Part shown: in pieces, positions 1-4,623 of the stretch
Layout of the letters: every line of letters starts with the position of its first letter
Numbering within the stretch: position 1 is the first letter of the stretch
Assembly (NCBI GenBank): GCA_050249455.1
Contig: JBFWQM010000266.1
Coordinates: forward strand, 1 to 6,721
Reading direction: 5' to 3'
Source of the DNA: JBFWQM01 sp050249455
Lineage (GTDB): Bacteria > Pseudomonadota > Alphaproteobacteria > MPNO01 > VGEU01
Length of the DNA stretch: 6,721 nucleotides
Made by a program: the position numbers and the translations under genes
The notes under the pieces: generated by a model
Told to the model about the DNA's origin: nothing
What the model saw: only the letters and a program-made list of their open reading frames with translations
The model's database searches: none

Positions 1-122
1 TCAACCTGTGCGACATGAACGCGAAATACGCCAACGTGACGCCGATGGACCAGGTGATCGCCTATATCGACGGCCTGCCCGACGGCCTGTTCGACAACCT
101 GCCGACCGGCAAGCCGCGCTAG
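1..122 (+). CDS. 3' end of an unrecognised gene (partial)
   Basis: The frame with codons starting at position 3 is open from the window edge and ends at TAG 120-122, giving about 39 residues, beginning NLCDMNAKYANV and ending in NLPTGKPR. Codons end mostly in G or C, as in the neighbouring genes, and an intrinsic terminator lies 14 bases after the stop, so this is very likely the true end of a real gene that begins outside the window. The tail is hydrophilic, with a predicted short helix (around MDQVIAYIDGL) and a proline/glycine-rich end, and shows no membrane segment. I do not recognise the family from this fragment and give no function. Confidence 0.7.
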   Translation, partial: NLCDMNAKYANVTPMDQVIAYIDGLPDGLFDNLPTGKPR

Positions 123-136
123 GTCCACCCCGGACG

Positions 137-173
137 ACGCCGCTGGCCACCACCGCGCGGCAGCGGCGTTTTT
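137..173 (+). terminator. Rho-independent terminator after the first gene
   Basis: A perfect 9-bp stem (ACGCCGCTG at 137-145 pairing with CAGCGGCGT at 161-169) closes a 15-base loop and runs directly into five T residues (169-173). This is a classical intrinsic terminator for the gene ending at 122. It also insulates the marR promoter region that begins about ten bases further on. Confidence 0.85.
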
Positions 174-183
174 CGATCCCTTA

Positions 184-212
184 TTGACAATATATTGTCA
201 GTATGGAAATGT
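184..212 (+). promoter_or_regulatory. Putative promoter of the marR-DUF1398 operon
   Basis: TTGACA at 184-189 matches the sigma-70 -35 consensus fully. With a 17-base spacer the -10 position falls on AAATGT (207-212), a weak match, though alphaproteobacterial promoters are often recognised mainly by the -35 element. Such a promoter would start transcription very near the ATG at 219, giving a leaderless or nearly leaderless mRNA, which would fit the lack of a good SD sequence there. An alternative -10, TATATT at 191-196, has no convincing -35 partner. Confidence 0.45.
185..200. promoter_or_regulatory. Perfect 16-bp palindrome, likely MarR operator
   Basis: TGACAATATATTGTCA is identical to its own reverse complement over all 16 bases. 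AT-centred palindromes of about this size are typical binding sites of MarR-family dimers. The site lies 18 bases before the chosen ATG of the marR gene and overlaps a consensus -35 hexamer, so a bound regulator would block RNA polymerase. The palindrome and its position are seen directly. That the adjacent MarR protein binds it is inference from family behaviour. Confidence 0.8.
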
Positions 213-218
213 AGCGTC

Positions 219-698
219 ATGAAGTCGGGCGCACATACCAAGGCCGATCTCGTTCCCCTGATCGTCGCGGACGTCTTCGAGCTTGCCGGCGCGTTCCGCG
301 CGCATGGCGACCGGATCGCCGCCACCGTCGGCCAGACCCAGGCGCGGTGGCAGGTGCTGAGCGCCGCGTCGGACGCGCCCAGGACGGTGCCGCAGATCGC
401 GCGCCGCCTAGGCGTGACGCGCCAGGGCGTCCAGCGGCTCGCCGACGCCCTGGTGGCCGACGGCGCGGCGGCGTACCGGCCCAACCCGGATCACCGCGGC
501 TCGCCGCACCTCGTCCTTACCGAGCCGGGCCGCACGGCGCTCGCCCGGCTGACGGAAGCCGCGGGCCGCTACCACGCGGCAGTCGCCGCCCCGCTCGATG
601 CCGAGACCCTCCGGGCGGTGCGCGACGGCCTGCGCCGGCTGATCGGAACGCTGGACCGGCTGGGCCCTCGCCTGGTCGAGCATGCAACGAAGGAGTGA
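219..698 (+). CDS. MarR-family transcriptional regulator
   Basis: A 159-residue protein of normal length for MarR regulators, which act as dimers that bind palindromic operators and usually release DNA on binding a small ligand. An N-terminal dimerisation helix region (about residues 8-38) leads into a winged helix: scaffold helix TVPQIARRLGV (57-66), recognition helix TRQGVQRLADALVADG (67-82), then a beta-wing with D91, R93 and G94 before LVLTEPGRTAL (98-108). C-terminal helices (about 127-155) complete the dimer interface. I chose ATG 219 over the in-frame TTG 195, because TTG 195 lies inside the operator palindrome. No strong SD precedes 219. The next gene starts 3 bases after the stop, so the two form an operon. 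The palindrome at 185-200 suggests autorepression. The ligand is unknown. Confidence 0.92.
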   Translation: MKSGAHTKADLVPLIVADVFELAGAFRAHGDRIAATVGQTQARWQVLSAASDAPRTVPQIARRLGVTRQGVQRLADALVADGAAAYRPNPDHRGSPHLVLTEPGRTALARLTEAAGRYHAAVAAPLDAETLRAVRDGLRRLIGTLDRLGPRLVEHATKE

Positions 699-701
699 AC
701 G

Positions 702-1097
702 ATGGACACCGCCGTCATCGCCGAGTGCACCCGGCTGAGTTTCGCCGACGTGCCGTTCCCGCAGGTCGTGTCGCGGCTCGACGCCACCGGCGTCGTCGCC
801 TATCACGCCGACCTGGTGGCGATGCGCAAGACGTACTACGACGGCGGCGGCGACTGCCACGACGGGCCGCTCCCGGTCGCCGATGCGCCTGCGGTGGCCG
901 ACCGGTTCGAGGAAGCCGACGTGGTCGCGGCGATCCGCGCCTCGCAGCGCGGCGAGATCGGCTATACCGCCTTCCTGCAGCGGATCATGCGGGCGGGATG
1001 CGCGGGCTACGGCGTCTACCTCCGCGGCCGCAAGGCGATCTATTTCGGCCGCGACGGCGGCTTCGTCGTCGAGCCGTTCCCCGAGCCCGGCCGCTGA
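702..1097 (+). CDS. DUF1398 family protein (YbcV-like)
   Basis: A 131-residue soluble protein that I recognise as DUF1398 from its conserved pattern: N-terminal IAECTRLSFADVPFPQVV (6-23), Y34-H35 in VVAYHADLV, the KTYY motif (43-46), a central I/V-rich helix with AAIRASQRGEIGYTAF (76-91), and the C-terminal core RIMRAGCAGYGVYLRGRKAI followed by YFGRDGGFVVEPFP (94-127). Homologues include the E. coli prophage-borne YbcV, and the family has been loosely annotated as a phage envelope protein. No biochemical role is established to my knowledge. A strong SD (AAGGAG, 690-695) lies six bases before ATG 702, and only 3 bases separate it from the marR stop, so it is co-transcribed and probably the gene the MarR protein controls. 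Its stop is 6 bases from that of the converging GST gene. Confidence 0.87.
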   Translation: MDTAVIAECTRLSFADVPFPQVVSRLDATGVVAYHADLVAMRKTYYDGGGDCHDGPLPVADAPAVADRFEEADVVAAIRASQRGEIGYTAFLQRIMRAGCAGYGVYLRGRKAIYFGRDGGFVVEPFPEPGR

Positions 1098-1103
1098 GCG
1101 CGC

Positions 1104-1865
1104 CTACCCCAGCGCCGACAGGTTCTGCTGCGCCGGCCGCGGCGGCGTCTCGGGCGTGCCGGCGGCGTAGGCCTGCCTGACCGCAGGGCGCGCCAGCATG
1201 CGCTGCCACCAGTCGTGGACCCGCGGCGCGCGCGCCGCGTCCAGCAGCGCCGGGCGCAGCTCGCCGATGCGGTCCACGATCGCGAGCATGCTGATATCGC
1301 CCAGCGAATAGGTCTCGCCCGCCAGCCACGGGCCGTCGGCGAGGTCGGCCTCGGCGCGGTCGATCACGAAGGCCAGCCGCTCGAAGGCCTGCTCGACCTC
1401 CTCGGTCGCGAAGCCGCCCGCGACCAGCTTCTTCAGGCGGTCGCGCCGCTCCGGCTGCGGCATGCGCGCCATCAGCGTGTCGAGCTGCGCCGGCGTCAGG
1501 CCGGCGACGCGCGTCTTCATCATCGCGTTGTAGGTGGCGTTCTGCAGCGCCGGGTGCACCATGTCGGCGGCCCAGGTCCACAGCCGCATCTTCGCCCGCG
1601 CCGCCGGGTCGGCTGGCCGCAGCGGCCGGTCGGGGAACGCGTCCTCCAGGTATTCGTTGATGGCGGCGGAGTTGACGATGACGCGGCCGTCGTGGACCAG
1701 CGTCGGCACCACGCCCCACGGGTTCAGCTTCAGGTAGCCGGGAGACAGCTGCTCGTGGTTGAACAGCTCGACGTAGCGGCTGACATAGGGCAGCGCCTTT
1801 TCGGCCAGCGCCAGGCGCACCTGCTTCGAGCAGGTGGTCAGGCCGGAATGATGGAGTTCGAGCAT
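1104..1865 (-). CDS. Glutathione S-transferase family protein
   Basis: A 253-residue cytosolic GST, slightly longer than the usual 200-230. The N-terminal thioredoxin-like domain (1-80) has the strand MLELHHSGLTTCSKQVRLAL with S13 in the place of the catalytic serine of theta/beta-type enzymes, the cis-proline V53-P54 that contacts the glutathione backbone, and N65-S66 where most members have E-S for the gamma-glutamyl group. The helical C-terminal domain (about 92-235) contains the N-capping/hydrophobic staple motif SLGDISMLAI (187-196). A low-complexity tail, TPETPPRPAQQ, follows. The start is fixed by GGGAGG (complement of 1871-1876) five bases before ATG 1865. The reading frame stays open far upstream, but that extension lies antisense to other genes. 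It diverges from the channel gene with 96 bases between starts. The substrate is unknown; glutathione conjugation or peroxide handling is the family role. Confidence 0.92.
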   Translation of the reverse strand: MLELHHSGLTTCSKQVRLALAEKALPYVSRYVELFNHEQLSPGYLKLNPWGVVPTLVHDGRVIVNSAAINEYLEDAFPDRPLRPADPAARAKMRLWTWAADMVHPALQNATYNAMMKTRVAGLTPAQLDTLMARMPQPERRDRLKKLVAGGFATEEVEQAFERLAFVIDRAEADLADGPWLAGETYSLGDISMLAIVDRIGELRPALLDAARAPRVHDWWQRMLARPAVRQAYAAGTPETPPRPAQQNLSALG

Positions 1866-1961
1866 GGCAGCCTCCCGGGGCCGGTTCGTTGCCGCCACTC
1901 TAACCCATGTTGGCCGCGCCGCACCGACCTTCGGGTTAAGCTGGCCTCCGGAGGGACCTGA
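1866..1961. promoter_or_regulatory. Divergent intergenic region between GST and channel genes
   Basis: These 96 bases must hold the promoters and both ribosome sites for two divergent genes. SD sequences are visible for each: GGGAGG for the GST (complement of 1871-1876) and GGAGGG at 1950-1955 for the channel. A 6-base inverted repeat, TAACCC (1901-1906) and GGGTTA (1933-1938), separated by 26 bases, could be a shared regulator site, but it is short enough to arise by chance. I see no convincing -35/-10 pair on either strand. Confidence 0.4.
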
Positions 1962-2744
1962 ATGAGCACGACGACCGAACCGGTGCTGCGCGGCCGCCTG
2001 CGCGACCTCTACTACGGCACGACGCAGGAGGCGCGCCGGTTCCGCTTCGCGCTGCTCGGCTTCGACATCCTGATCATCGCATTCTTCATCGTCTCGTCGA
2101 TGCTGCCGCCGACGCCGGCGATCCTGGCGGTCGACGTCGTCCTGGCGGTGGCCCTCATGGCCGACTACGCGGCGCGCATGACGACCGCCAACCGCCCGCT
2201 GTGGTTCACCCTGCGCTTCACCTCGATCGTCGATGCGATCGTGATCATGTCGCTGCTGGCGGCGTTCGTGATCGACAACCTCGGCTTCCTGCGCGTCGCG
2301 CGGATGCTTCGGCTGCTGCGCTCCTACCATGTCGTCGCGGACCTGCGGAGGGTCTCGCCGTGGTTCCGCCGCAACGAAGAGATCGTCACCTCCGGCATCA
2401 ACCTCGCGGTGTTCGTGTTCGTGGTGACGGCAATCGTCTACGTGGTGGAAGGCAACCGCAACCCGAGCATCCACAACTACTTCGACGCGCTCTACTTCAC
2501 GGTCAGCACGCTGACGACGACCGGCTTCGGCGACATCACCCTGGACGACACCGCCGGGCGCGTGCTCTCGGTGGTGATCATGATCTTCGGGGTCAGCCTG
2601 TTCCTGCGGCTGATCCAGACGATATTCCGTCCGGCCAAGCTGCACTACCCGTGCCCGGACTGCGGGCTGCAGCGCCACGAGCCCGACGCCGTCCACTGCA
2701 AGCACTGCGGGCACCTGCTCAAGATCCCGACCGAGGGCGACTGA
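1962..2744 (+). CDS. Voltage-gated-type potassium channel with C-terminal zinc ribbon
   Basis: A 260-residue inner-membrane protein with the six-helix plan of bacterial Kv-like channels: S1 about 27-48, S2 53-73 (acidic D68), S3 85-105 (D91), S4 108-127, S5 142-164, pore helix and filter 172-191, S6 199-222. S4 has arginines at every third position (R111, R114, R117, R120), the hallmark of a voltage sensor. The selectivity filter is TTTGFGD (185-191), with Phe where the classical TVGYGD has Tyr. A cytosolic tail follows with CPDCGLQRH (231-239) and CKHCGHLL (246-253): two CxxC knuckles 11 residues apart, a four-cysteine zinc-ribbon-like module. An SD (GGAGGG, 1950-1955) lies six bases before ATG 1962. 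The channel fold is certain from motifs. K+ selectivity and metal binding are inferred. Confidence 0.93.
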   Translation: MSTTTEPVLRGRLRDLYYGTTQEARRFRFALLGFDILIIAFFIVSSMLPPTPAILAVDVVLAVALMADYAARMTTANRPLWFTLRFTSIVDAIVIMSLLAAFVIDNLGFLRVARMLRLLRSYHVVADLRRVSPWFRRNEEIVTSGINLAVFVFVVTAIVYVVEGNRNPSIHNYFDALYFTVSTLTTTGFGDITLDDTAGRVLSVVIMIFGVSLFLRLIQTIFRPAKLHYPCPDCGLQRHEPDAVHCKHCGHLLKIPTEGD

Positions 2745-2812
2745 GCGGCCGGAGCCTTGCCCGGCGAAGCGGCTCCCGGTTCGCCGCGGAGAATGCGACC
2801 GATCATGAATCG

Positions 2813-2850
2813 AGAGCGGTTTCCGATCACAGGGGATCGGACACCGCTCT
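2813..2850. repeat. 38-base imperfect palindrome (hairpin) between converging genes
   Basis: AGAGCGGT-T-TCCGATC, a six-base loop, then GATCGGA-C-ACCGCTCT: 15 base pairs with one internal T/C mismatch. It sits in the 104-base space between the converging channel and small membrane protein genes, and its right arm overlaps the latter's stop codon (complement of 2849-2851). There is no T tract on either side, so a classical intrinsic terminator is not supported. The size and shape suit a dispersed intergenic palindromic repeat of the kind common in alphaproteobacterial genomes, and it may also stop transcription or protect 3' ends from both directions. Only one copy is in this window. Confidence 0.7.
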
Positions 2851-3031
2851 AGAAGACCAGCGCCGCGACGATGGCGGCCGCCGTGATCAGCAGCGCCGGT
2901 CCCGATCCCAGCACGTGGGTCAGGAGCGCGAGCCCGAGCAGGATGAGCCCGATGGCGGCGCCGGCCAGGACGACCTGCGTCGGGGCGCCGATCGGGCGGC
3001 GTGCACGCGTCTCGTCCTTCCGGCCGATCAT
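2849..3031 (-). CDS. Small two-helix membrane protein
   Basis: A 60-residue ORF with a short basic N-terminus (MIGRKDETRARRPIGAP) and two hydrophobic segments, about 19-41 (VVLAGAAIGLILLGLALL and following residues) and about 44-60 (GPALLITAAAIVAALVF), ending immediately at the membrane segment. The positive N-terminus predicts that both ends face the cytoplasm. Nearly every codon ends in G or C, as in the neighbouring genes, which supports real coding. The SD before ATG 3031 is weak (only a GGA next to the start), so the start is uncertain. It converges on the channel gene across the 2813-2850 hairpin. I recognise no family; similar tiny hydrophobic proteins are usually left as hypothetical membrane proteins. 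Confidence 0.6.
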   Translation of the reverse strand: MIGRKDETRARRPIGAPTQVVLAGAAIGLILLGLALLTHVLGSGPALLITAAAIVAALVF

Positions 3032-3076
3032 TCCGGCCGGATCGGGTTGTGGGCAACAGTGCCGCGGGAGGACATG

Positions 3077-3163
3077 ATGCGCTCCATCGGTCTCGACATC
3101 GCGTCGACCATAGCTCGGGCAGCGGCGGCCGCGCCAGTACCGCCGGCGCCGCCGCCGCGGTAG
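3077..3163 (+). CDS. Possible short leader ORF, 28 residues
   Basis: GGGAGG at 3066-3071 lies five bases before ATG 3077 (and two before the adjacent ATG 3074), the best SD in this intergenic region. The frame reads MRSIGLDIASTIARAAAAA and then PVPPAPPPR before TAG 3161-3163. The stop is only 8 bases before the ATG of the 75-residue gene. A proline-rich end can slow ribosomes, and the last half is encoded within a strong GC hairpin, so a leader-peptide role is conceivable. It could equally be chance in GC-rich DNA: alanine/proline runs are what random high-GC sequence encodes. Confidence 0.3.
   Translation: MRSIGLDIASTIARAAAAAPVPPAPPPR
3122..3158 (+). promoter_or_regulatory. Strong GC hairpin just before the 75-aa gene
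   Basis: GCGGCGGC (3122-3129) pairs with GCCGCCGC (3151-3158), and after a single C/C mismatch GCGCC (3131-3135) pairs with GGCGC (3145-3149), leaving a 9-base loop. This gives thirteen G-C pairs ending 13 bases before ATG 3172. It could control ribosome access to the 75-residue gene or end transcription early. There is no T run, so it is not a standard intrinsic terminator. Structures of this strength do occur by chance in such GC-rich sequence. Confidence 0.4.
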
Positions 3164-3171
3164 GGTGGGCC

Positions 3172-3399
3172 ATGTCGCAGCGGCGGGCCGAGATCGAGGC
3201 GTTCGTCGACCGCCTCGTCGCTGAGGTCGAGATGGCGGCGGCGGCCGGCATCGCGACGCCCGCGGCCATCGCCGCGCATTTCAACGCCAAGGGGCTGACG
3301 ACGCGCAAGGGGCGCGGCTGGACGGCGGCGACGGTCGCCAAGTTCCTGTCCAGCCCCGGCGCGCAGCGGCGCCGCACGGGAGAAAGACCGGATGCCTGA
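3172..3399 (+). CDS. Small protein resembling the Recombinase domain of serine recombinases
   Basis: A 75-residue protein: an N-terminal helix (MSQRRAEIEAFVDRLVAEVE, 1-20), then TPAAIAAHFNAKGLTTRKG (29-47) and RGWTAATVAKFLS (48-60), then a basic tail. The second half closely follows the short helical pattern seen in the middle domain of large serine recombinases, where a helix ending in LN-x-x-G-I-x-T is followed by a basic turn and W-x-x-x-T-V-x-x-x-L. There is no catalytic resolvase domain, so it is not an active recombinase; a DNA-binding role is possible but unproven. ATG 3172 has only a weak SD (AGGG, 3162-3165); an open extension to 3001 exists but reads as low-complexity. It overlaps the methyltransferase gene by 8 bases, so the two are translationally coupled. 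Confidence 0.65.
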   Translation: MSQRRAEIEAFVDRLVAEVEMAAAAGIATPAAIAAHFNAKGLTTRKGRGWTAATVAKFLSSPGAQRRRTGERPDA

Positions 3400-4021
3400 C
3401 CGCGATGCCGAGGCGATGCGCCGCGCCACGCGCACGACCATCGACCACTACGACCGCACGGCGGACGGCTTCTGGGCCGCGACGCGCGACCACGACGTGA
3501 CGCAGAACTACGACGCGCTCCTGTCGGCGATCGAGGGCGAGCCGCCGTTCGCGATCCTCGACTTCGGCTGCGGGCCGGGGCGCGATCTGATGCATTTCCG
3601 GTCTCTGGGCCATGAGCCGGTCGGCCTCGACGGCTCGGCGGAATTCGTCGCGGCCGCGCGCGCGCGCTCGGGCTGCGAGGTGCTGCACCAGGACTTCCTC
3701 GACCTCGACCTACCGGCCGGGCGCTTCGACGGCGTGTTCGCCAACGCCACCCTGTTCCACGTGCCACGCCCGGCGCTGCCGCGGGTGCTCGCCGCGCTTG
3801 CCGCGGCACTGAAGCCGCGCGGCGTCCTGTTCGCCTCGAACCCGCGCGGCAACAACGAGGAAGGCATGAACGGCAGCCGCTACGGCTGCTACTACGACCT
3901 GGAGACGTGGCGGGGGCTTGTCACCGCCGCCGGTTTCACCGAGATCGACCACTACTACCGCCCCGCCGGCCTGCCGCGCGAGCAGCAGCCGTGGCTGGCG
4001 ACGGTGTGGCGGAAGGGGTGA
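3392..4021 (+). CDS. Class I SAM-dependent methyltransferase
   Basis: A 209-residue cytosolic Rossmann-fold methyltransferase. Motif I, ILDFGCGPGRD (55-65), forms the glycine-rich SAM-binding loop. The acidic residue ending strand beta-2 is D80 in PVGLDGS, the adenine-contacting D101 follows in HQDFLDL, motif IV is FDGVFANATLFHVPR (112-126), and LKPRGVLFASNPRG (140-153) is the post-motif strand. The C-terminal part has YDLETWRGLVTAAGF (168-182), typical of the COG2227-like small-molecule methyltransferases. An N-terminal helix with TIDHYDRTADGFW (16-28) also fits. The ORF starts at ATG 3392, nine bases after GGGAG (3378-3382), and overlaps the preceding gene's stop (ATGcctga). The length is normal for a stand-alone enzyme. 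The substrate cannot be assigned. Confidence 0.9.
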   Translation: MPDRDAEAMRRATRTTIDHYDRTADGFWAATRDHDVTQNYDALLSAIEGEPPFAILDFGCGPGRDLMHFRSLGHEPVGLDGSAEFVAAARARSGCEVLHQDFLDLDLPAGRFDGVFANATLFHVPRPALPRVLAALAAALKPRGVLFASNPRGNNEEGMNGSRYGCYYDLETWRGLVTAAGFTEIDHYYRPAGLPREQQPWLATVWRKG

Positions 4022-4027
4022 GGGAGA

Positions 4028-4051
4028 GGAAGATCAGGACGGGCGTCTTCC
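4028..4051 (+). terminator. Weak hairpin after the methyltransferase gene
   Basis: GGAAGA (4028-4033) pairs with TCTTCC (4046-4051), with a further T-G wobble, seven bases after the stop. No T tract follows, so termination is only a possibility. A second small hairpin, CGCGCC (4077-4082) with GGCGCG (4088-4093), lies further on and could serve the 80-aa gene arriving from the other strand. Confidence 0.25.
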
Positions 4052-4139
4052 GGCGATCGAGCGGATCGGGCGGCATCGCGCCATAGCGGCGCGGGGCGCG
4101 CTGCGGCGGGTCGAGAAAGTCATCGGCTACCCGCCCGCG

Positions 4140-4382
4140 CTATTGGACACGCAGCCTTGCCAGTGCGTTCGCGATGTCCGCGGGCGCCCAATGCAACTCG
4201 TCCGCGATCGCCGTCGGAAAGGCTTGCAGGTAAGAGAGAGATTCGGTGGCGTTTCGGACGCCATGTCCCGCCAATGCTTCGACGATCTCTCGTGGAAGTA
4301 TGAGGACGCCGTCGCCAACGATCGCCCCGAAGTCACCTGGCTGGGCTGTCTCGCCGTTCGCCGCAATTCTCAAAGGCTCCAT
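4140..4382 (-). CDS. Orphan 80-residue protein of unknown function
   Basis: A short acidic, soluble ORF beginning MEPLRIAANGETAQPGDFG and ending ANALARLRVQ. It has an N-terminal strand/turn region with GAIVGDGVLILP (19-30), a helix REIVEALAGHG (31-41), then two further helices around ESLSYLQAFPTAIADEL (47-63) and APADIANALARL (66-77). I chose ATG 4382 because GGAG (complement of 4388-4391) sits five bases upstream; an open extension to 4544 lacks such support and looks non-coding. By hand count 26 of 80 codons end in A or T, far more than in neighbouring genes, which hints at a different origin or low expression. It converges on the methyltransferase gene. No membrane or signal segment is seen. 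I do not recognise a family. The helical end resembles small HTH-like domains only loosely. Confidence 0.55.
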   Translation of the reverse strand: MEPLRIAANGETAQPGDFGAIVGDGVLILPREIVEALAGHGVRNATESLSYLQAFPTAIADELHWAPADIANALARLRVQ

Positions 4383-4387
4383 GCGGA

Positions 4388-4391
4388 CTCC
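4388..4391 (-). promoter_or_regulatory. SD site fixing the start of the 80-aa gene
   Basis: GGAG on the minus strand, five bases before ATG 4382. It favours this start over the upstream in-frame ATG at 4544. Confidence 0.5.
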
Positions 4392-4478
4392 AAAGGAACG
4401 AGGAGGTGCTGCTTGCCGACTATCTGGGCGTAACCGGAGGGCATCCATTGCGCTCCAAGAATTTATGAGGACGTTGTT

Positions 4479-4589
4479 ATGCGTACCCCCGATAGCGGGG
4501 GCGGAAGGCCGAAGCGAGCGAACGAAGCCGGCCGACCCCGACAAAGGTCAAAGAGACACTCGAATGAAATTAAAGATTGTATCGTTTGA
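4479..4589 (+). pseudogene. Possible 36-residue ORF or truncated gene fragment
   Basis: GAGG (4467-4470) lies eight bases before ATG 4479, and the frame runs to TGA 4587-4589. The peptide is strongly basic: MRTPDSGGGRPKRANEAG, then RPRQRSKRHSNEIKDCIV. It has two Gly-Arg-Pro sites flanked by basic residues (GGRPKR, AGRPRQ). This resembles AT-hook-like tails, or the region just before the first helix of TetR-type regulators, so it may be the stub of a truncated gene. The composition becomes AT-rich in its second half, unlike the surroundings. It overlaps nothing certain. The call is tentative: it could be non-coding. Confidence 0.25.
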
Positions 4590-4623
4590 TCATAAGTAGA
4601 TTAGTTAGTGATTGGGCCCTCCC

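Larger units (their letters stand above)
4383..4623. other. Atypical intergenic segment, partly AT-rich
   Basis: This lies between the 80-aa gene and the end of the dehydrogenase gene. It contains a 6-bp hairpin with tetraloop (CCCCCG 4486-4491, CGGGGG 4496-4501), the possible fragment at 4479-4589, and an AT-rich patch around 4540-4612 that stands out sharply in this high-GC window. A short hairpin (ATTGGG with a matching CCTCAAT, about 4612-4629) overlaps the dehydrogenase stop but has no T tract. I see no tRNA, CRISPR or transposase here. Confidence 0.5.

Noticed and set aside
203..214. Three-codon mini-ORF (ATG GAA ATG TAG) before marR
   Set aside because: It probably lies upstream of the transcription start and has no SD. 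Chance is the simplest explanation.
195..218. Alternative TTG start for the MarR gene, adding eight residues
   Set aside because: It lies inside the operator palindrome and downstream of the -35 box only, so it would probably precede the transcription start. ATG 219 gives a normal MarR length.
1098..1103. Terminator between DUF1398 and GST genes
   Set aside because: Only six bases separate the converging stops and I saw no hairpin with a T run across the junction. The genes probably end by overlapping transcription.
2201..3163. Long + strand frame overlapping the channel gene and extending through the intergenic region
   Set aside because: Arg/Pro/Ala-rich shadow of the channel gene in another frame. 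Only its last 28 codons are considered, separately, as a leader ORF.
1104..3809. A 901-codon open frame on the minus strand running through the GST gene and antisense to the channel and methyltransferase genes
   Set aside because: Only the last 253 codons are a real gene (the GST, with its own SD and start). The rest is low-complexity arginine/alanine/glycine-rich sequence antisense to well-supported genes, as expected when high GC removes stop codons.
4486..4501. CCCCCG/CGGGGG hairpin as a terminator
   Set aside because: The stem is only six bases with no T tract on either strand, and it lies within a possible coding stretch.
4383..4544. N-terminal extension of the 80-aa gene to an upstream ATG (54 more residues)
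   Set aside because: No SD at that start, low-complexity sequence, and a good SD at the internal ATG 4382.
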